NCBI GenBank assembly: GCA_012840395.1
Contig: DULL01000046.1
Coordinates: 1 to 64,000, forward strand
DNA: 64,000 nt
From: Clostridiaceae bacterium
GTDB lineage: Bacteria; Bacillota; Clostridia; Acetivibrionales; DULL01
Direction of reading: 5' to 3'
How positions within the stretch are numbered: the first letter of the stretch is position 1; every line of letters starts with the position of its first letter. The notes below the pieces were generated by a model. The model did no database searches. It was given only the letters and a program-made list of their open reading frames with translations, and was not told where the DNA came from. Below are positions 60,911 through 64,000 of this stretch, piece by piece. Made by a program: the position numbers and the translations under genes.

Positions 60911-61762
60911 TTAAGTAGTACGAGACTTGTATTCTTTAATATATTCCTCTATAAGGCTGTCAAAGCCTTTTCGCGCTGCCAGAATTACCGGGTGGTTGCT
61001 GGAATTGAACCTATGACCATTAATAGATGCCACAGGCAGTACTTTAATTGACGTGCCTGATAGAAATAGTCCTTCCATTTCATATAAAGAATCAACACTT
61101 ATTAATGTTTCAATAATTTCAATATCCTGCCTCCTGCATACATCAATTATGTACTTTCTTGTAACTCCTTTTAAAATGTACTCGTCAGGAGCAGTGTAAA
61201 TTTTTGATTTCTTAACAAAAAATACATTGGATTTACTTCCTTCGGTTATTTTTCCATTAGCATTGACAAGAAGTGTTTCAAAAATATTTTCTTCTTCTAA
61301 CTTCTTTTTAACAGCTTCGTTATACGTCAGGTTTTGAACCTTTATGTTGGGATTTTTTCTATCCCATTTAAGCAAACCTACCCTGACACCGTTTTCGAAC
61401 TCTTCATTTGTAGGGTAATAACTTTTACTTATATACAAAATAACATTTTGGCCATTAGTATCATGATACACAGTTACTTTAACATTACAATTCTGTTTGC
61501 CGTTGGCATCTATAACGTTCTTTATACGGTTCCCCAATTCCTGTTCTGAAATATGTAATTTATTTCCCAGCAGCTCTATTGAATTTTTCATTCTTAAATA
61601 ATGGTCTTCAAAAAATAAAGGGACACCATCTATTATTCTTATAACTTCATAAACAACCTTTTCCTTATCATTTGCTTCCTTATCATTTGCTTTTTGATCC
61701 ATATTCTCAGATTTTACTATATTACCGTTAATACTTGAATACTCTCCAATGTTATCTATCAT
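60911..61762 (-). CDS. Class IV PLP aminotransferase
   Basis: The 283-residue fold-type IV enzyme is related to branched-chain/D-amino-acid aminotransferases and aminodeoxychorismate lyase. The PLP Lys is in IKVQNLTYNEAV (about residue 142), then LVNANGKITEGSKSNVFFVK and LKGVTRKYIIDV, the PLP-phosphate region. FLSGTSIKVLPV is like DAAT/ADCL enzymes. The ATG at 61762 has GAGG 9 nt upstream. The N-terminus carries an in-frame duplicated NDKEA/NDKEK (15-bp tandem repeat at 61663-61692). Substrate cannot be assigned. No pabA/B or ilv genes adjoin it. Confidence 0.85.
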   Translation of the reverse strand: MIDNIGEYSSINGNIVKSENMDQKANDKEANDKEKVVYEVIRIIDGVPLFFEDHYLRMKNSIELLGNKLHISEQELGNRIKNVIDANGKQNCNVKVTVYHDTNGQNVILYISKSYYPTNEEFENGVRVGLLKWDRKNPNIKVQNLTYNEAVKKKLEEENIFETLLVNANGKITEGSKSNVFFVKKSKIYTAPDEYILKGVTRKYIIDVCRRQDIEIIETLISVDSLYEMEGLFLSGTSIKVLPVASINGHRFNSSNHPVILAARKGFDSLIEEYIKEYKSRTT

Positions 61763-61828
61763 ATATCTCTTCCTCACTTTATATAAATTCTCACTTTATA
61801 TATTTCTAATTTGCTTGTCTAATTTAAA

Positions 61829-61929
61829 TTGCGCATGTGAGTTTCGCAAAATAGCGAAAAATTGCATGCGCAATAATTGTTTAACCTATAGCTGCCATAG
61901 GTTAAACCGCATATTTATATATGCGGTTT
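61829..61929. repeat. Cluster of three hairpins upstream of the aminotransferase gene
   Basis: Three inverted repeats follow each other. TTGCGCATG (61829-61837) with CATGCGCAA (61865-61873), enclosing TTTCGC/GCGAAA; GTTTAACCTAT (61879-61889) with ATAGGTTAAAC (61897-61907); AAACCGCATAT (61904-61914) with ATATGCGGTTT (61919-61929). The second and third share AAAC and compete. No T-run follows any of them. They lie between the mgtC stop and the aminotransferase start on the minus strand. Confidence 0.8.
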
Positions 61930-62009
61930 ATTAAATAAATAAAAAATATATGACTTGAATTATTATAGCAAATGTTTTCATCTTTGTCAGCAAATAAGAA
62001 GTTATGCTT

Positions 62010-62681
62010 TTAGTTAACTGCTGTAACTTCATAAACTCCTTTTATGGTCCGCAGTTCATCTAAATAATTTCCCGTTTTATTAGCTGGTAATTTCACTGTA
62101 AATTTAAATTGGGCAATACTGCTTTCCTCATCACTCATAAAATCTATATTACTGATTTTTATCCCATATTTATAAAGTATATTGCTTATAACGCCAATTT
62201 GTCCGGGTAAATTACTTGATCTTATAAGTATTTCCCTGTATCTGTTCTTTCTTGCCAAATGATCCTCAAATTTCTTTAGTAGAATAAGAGTAATATAGAT
62301 AAGAGCAGCTGCAGTAATAGCTCCAGTATAAAATCCACCTCCAGTGGCAAGCCCTACACATGATACTGCCCACAGGCTTGCAGCTGTAGTAAGTCCCCTT
62401 ACATTGTAACCTTCACGGATTATTGTTCCGGCTCCTAAAAATCCTATCCCGCTTATAACCTGTGCACCAAGCCTTGTAGGATCAAAGTTAGTTTTTCCGG
62501 CATATACACTAAACATATATTCTGCAGTGCACATTATTAATGCAGAACCAACACATACAAGTATATGAGTTCTGAATCCTGCTGGCCTGTTTGTCTTTTC
62601 TCTTTCGTAACCAATTACACCACCTAATACACAAGAAAGAACTAGTCTGAAAATAAAGGTAAAATATAATTGGAAATCCAT
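62010..62681 (-). CDS. mgtC: MgtC/SapB family membrane protein
   Basis: The 223-residue protein has five N-terminal membrane helices with the family signature LGGVIGYEREKTNRPAGFRTHILVCVGSALIMC (about residues 19-51 in pieces), QVISGIGFLGAGTIIREGYNVRGLTTAASLW, and a C-terminal cytosolic ACT-like domain (about 150-223). MgtC proteins act in Mg2+ or membrane-potential homeostasis. AGGAGG precedes the ATG. It starts 10 bp after the GH18 gene stop, so the two may be cotranscribed. Confidence 0.93.
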   Translation of the reverse strand: MDFQLYFTFIFRLVLSCVLGGVIGYEREKTNRPAGFRTHILVCVGSALIMCTAEYMFSVYAGKTNFDPTRLGAQVISGIGFLGAGTIIREGYNVRGLTTAASLWAVSCVGLATGGGFYTGAITAAALIYITLILLKKFEDHLARKNRYREILIRSSNLPGQIGVISNILYKYGIKISNIDFMSDEESSIAQFKFTVKLPANKTGNYLDELRTIKGVYEVTAVN

Positions 62682-62691
62682 ATGTTACCTC

Positions 62692-64000
62692 CTAATCACT
62701 TGATGCATATTGTATATGACTATTCTCAGCCTTCCATTCCTGAAAACTACCAGTAACTTTCAAGTTTTTATTCAATACGTTCCATACTTCAGATGTCACA
62801 AAACCTCTCTGCCAGGATGCAACTCCTGCCAGCTTATACTTATGAACAAGAGAGGATTTTAAATTAACAGAAACTGGGTCTTCAAGCCATATTTTATATA
62901 CACAATTATCTTTTGAAAATTCAGCATAGTACTGGCCACTTTTTTCATCCCAAACCAATTCAGCGTTATTTTCCTGCACATATTTCTTTGCGGCATCCAT
63001 AGAAAAAACTTTTGGGCTTGAAACCTTAACAACTCCTTTCTCATCTACTTCTTCTTTCCATAGCCTTGTATAAAAAGGAATGCCCAAAAGAAGTTTTTCC
63101 CTGGGAACCTCTTTTAGTAACTTTTTTACATTTTCTTCTACCCATGTAATTTCCGCAACTGATCCCGCCTTTGGGCTCGTAGCCCAATGCTGGTCATATG
63201 TCATTAGAGCAACATAATCCACCACTTCACCAAGAGCCTTTCTGTCATAGCAGAGAGACCAGGTATCACTTCCGTCAGGTACTGATACATCAATGGACAC
63301 TACTAACCCCTGTTCTTTAAGAAGTGGTGTTATTTCTCTTACAAATTGTGTTAAAGCGTCTTTATCTTTTTTATAAATATTTTCAAAATCAATATTTATA
63401 CCATCTAATTTATATAGAGCTGCATATGCCAGTATTTCCCTGATCGCATTCTCTCTGTAATCTGTATTATTCAAAAATTTTTCAGTCATCTCAATATCAT
63501 TGAAATCATTACTAAAAAGAGCCCATACTTTATAACCATTCCTATGAGCCCATTCAACATATACCGGATCTGCCCTGTTAATTAATTTCCCCTCTGCATT
63601 AGCCAGTTGAAACCAAGTAGGTGAAATTACATCTAGTCCTTCAATTTTTCCTATACTTGATAGGTCAGGTCTTCCACTGTACATCATATCCCATACAAGA
63701 TTTATCTTGCCGTTTTCAGGTTTCCAAGGCCCATCATCTTTTTCTAATTCTGGTAAACTATTAACAAGAATCTTCCTCAATACAACGTATTTTTTTTCAA
63801 TAAAACCTATTTCTCCTGCCGCAGTTCTGATCTTGTACCAGTCTTTATACTCCTCGAATACCCTTAATTTAAGGTCCTCTGGTTTATCCTTCTCCAAATC
63901 AAACTTTCTTATTATAGGGTACTTTCTTGATCGTCCCTTCCTCACTACTGCATTGGCATCAATAGGTTCAGCTATCTGAATTATTGTATTGATATGGTCA
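62692..64000 (-). CDS. Glycoside hydrolase family 18 protein with SH3-like domain, cut by the window end
   Basis: The visible C-terminal 435 residues form an SH3b-like segment (about the first 70: LKLRVFEEYKDWYKIRTAAGEIGFIEKKYV), then a GH18 TIM barrel with the catalytic DGINIDFE (DxxDxDxE type) and later YDQHWATSPKAG, PFYTRLW and SWQRGFV. Such proteins hydrolyse chitin/peptidoglycan-related beta-1,4 links and are common in spore and wall proteins. The frame is open through the window edge (no stop from 63945 to 64000), so the GTG at 63945 is not a true start and the N-terminus, probably with signal and more SH3 repeats, is missing. Confidence 0.9.
   Translation of the reverse strand, partial: DHINTIIQIAEPIDANAVVRKGRSRKYPIIRKFDLEKDKPEDLKLRVFEEYKDWYKIRTAAGEIGFIEKKYVVLRKILVNSLPELEKDDGPWKPENGKINLVWDMMYSGRPDLSSIGKIEGLDVISPTWFQLANAEGKLINRADPVYVEWAHRNGYKVWALFSNDFNDIEMTEKFLNNTDYRENAIREILAYAALYKLDGINIDFENIYKKDKDALTQFVREITPLLKEQGLVVSIDVSVPDGSDTWSLCYDRKALGEVVDYVALMTYDQHWATSPKAGSVAEITWVEENVKKLLKEVPREKLLLGIPFYTRLWKEEVDEKGVVKVSSPKVFSMDAAKKYVQENNAELVWDEKSGQYYAEFSKDNCVYKIWLEDPVSVNLKSSLVHKYKLAGVASWQRGFVTSEVWNVLNKNLKVTGSFQEWKAENSHIQYASSD

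Noticed and set aside
63945-64000. GTG at 63945 as the start of the GH18 gene
   Set aside because: The frame stays open to the end of the window with plausible coding sequence (AEPIDANAVV), so the gene extends outside.

Overview
The window reads as a chromosomal segment of a low-GC, anaerobic member of the Clostridia (Firmicutes). The evidence is AT-rich spacers with strong AGGAGG ribosome sites, frequent GTG and TTG starts, a T-box leader, an L7Ae-type protein upstream of rpsL, MecA, and oxygen-sensitive enzymes (pyruvate formate-lyase with its activase, a [4Fe-4S] class I fumarase pair, a KamA radical SAM enzyme). Translation and transcription proteins look most like clostridia of the Acetivibrio/Ruminiclostridium type, but genus is inference. 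Most genes lie on the minus strand. No rRNA, tRNA, CRISPR array, insertion sequence or prophage was seen.

Layout. 1-8.4 kb is accessory: a NagB-like sugar-phosphate enzyme with an altered active site and paired palindromic operators, GtrA, a glycerophosphodiesterase preceded by a possible 48-codon membrane peptide, a DUF3298 protein, a DUF438-hemerythrin-PAS protein, a protein with a Gly/Tyr/Pro repeat tail, a YhfC protease/DUF3887 lipoprotein pair, and an MBL-fold hydrolase. 8.5-17.5 kb is a minus-strand metabolic block: fumarase/tartrate-dehydratase-like subunits, an M81 (MlrC) peptidase, an ornithine-cyclodeaminase-family reductase, a GGDEF-EAL-hemerythrin protein, an M20 amidohydrolase, alanine racemase and a glyoxalase-like protein. 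17.8-19.5 kb holds an orphan trpB behind a T-box whose specifier reads UGG (Trp). 20-22.3 kb holds a lysine-2,3-aminomutase-like gene coupled to a D-Ala-D-Ala-ligase-like ATP-grasp gene. 22.6-31 kb holds pflB-pflA, mecA, lon and a soluble chemoreceptor with a zinc-binding CZB domain.

31-47.3 kb is the core gene-expression cluster, all on the minus strand: rpmG-secE-nusG-rplK-rplA, then rplJ-rplL behind an L10 leader with attenuator, rpoB-rpoC, L7Ae-rpsL-rpsG-fusA, and tuf. Separate promoters and terminators can be read for several of these units. 47.5-51 kb is ilvD-ilvB (branched-chain amino acids). 51-57.8 kb is a six-gene ABC-exporter operon of the gliding-type (GldA/GldF-like, GldG, DUF4340) followed by a DUF5711-type beta-propeller and CvpA. 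58-64 kb has a Ca2+-type P-ATPase whose ribosome site lies in a perfect hairpin, a class IV aminotransferase, MgtC, and a GH18 enzyme cut by the window end.

No wholly new multi-gene system is provable from sequence alone. The best leads are the kamA/ATP-grasp pair, the Ca2+-ATPase leader hairpin, the NagB-like enzyme with lost catalytic residue, the OCD-MlrC-dehydratase cluster, a dispersed GGGAC-type inverted repeat family, and a run of three hairpins between mgtC and the aminotransferase.
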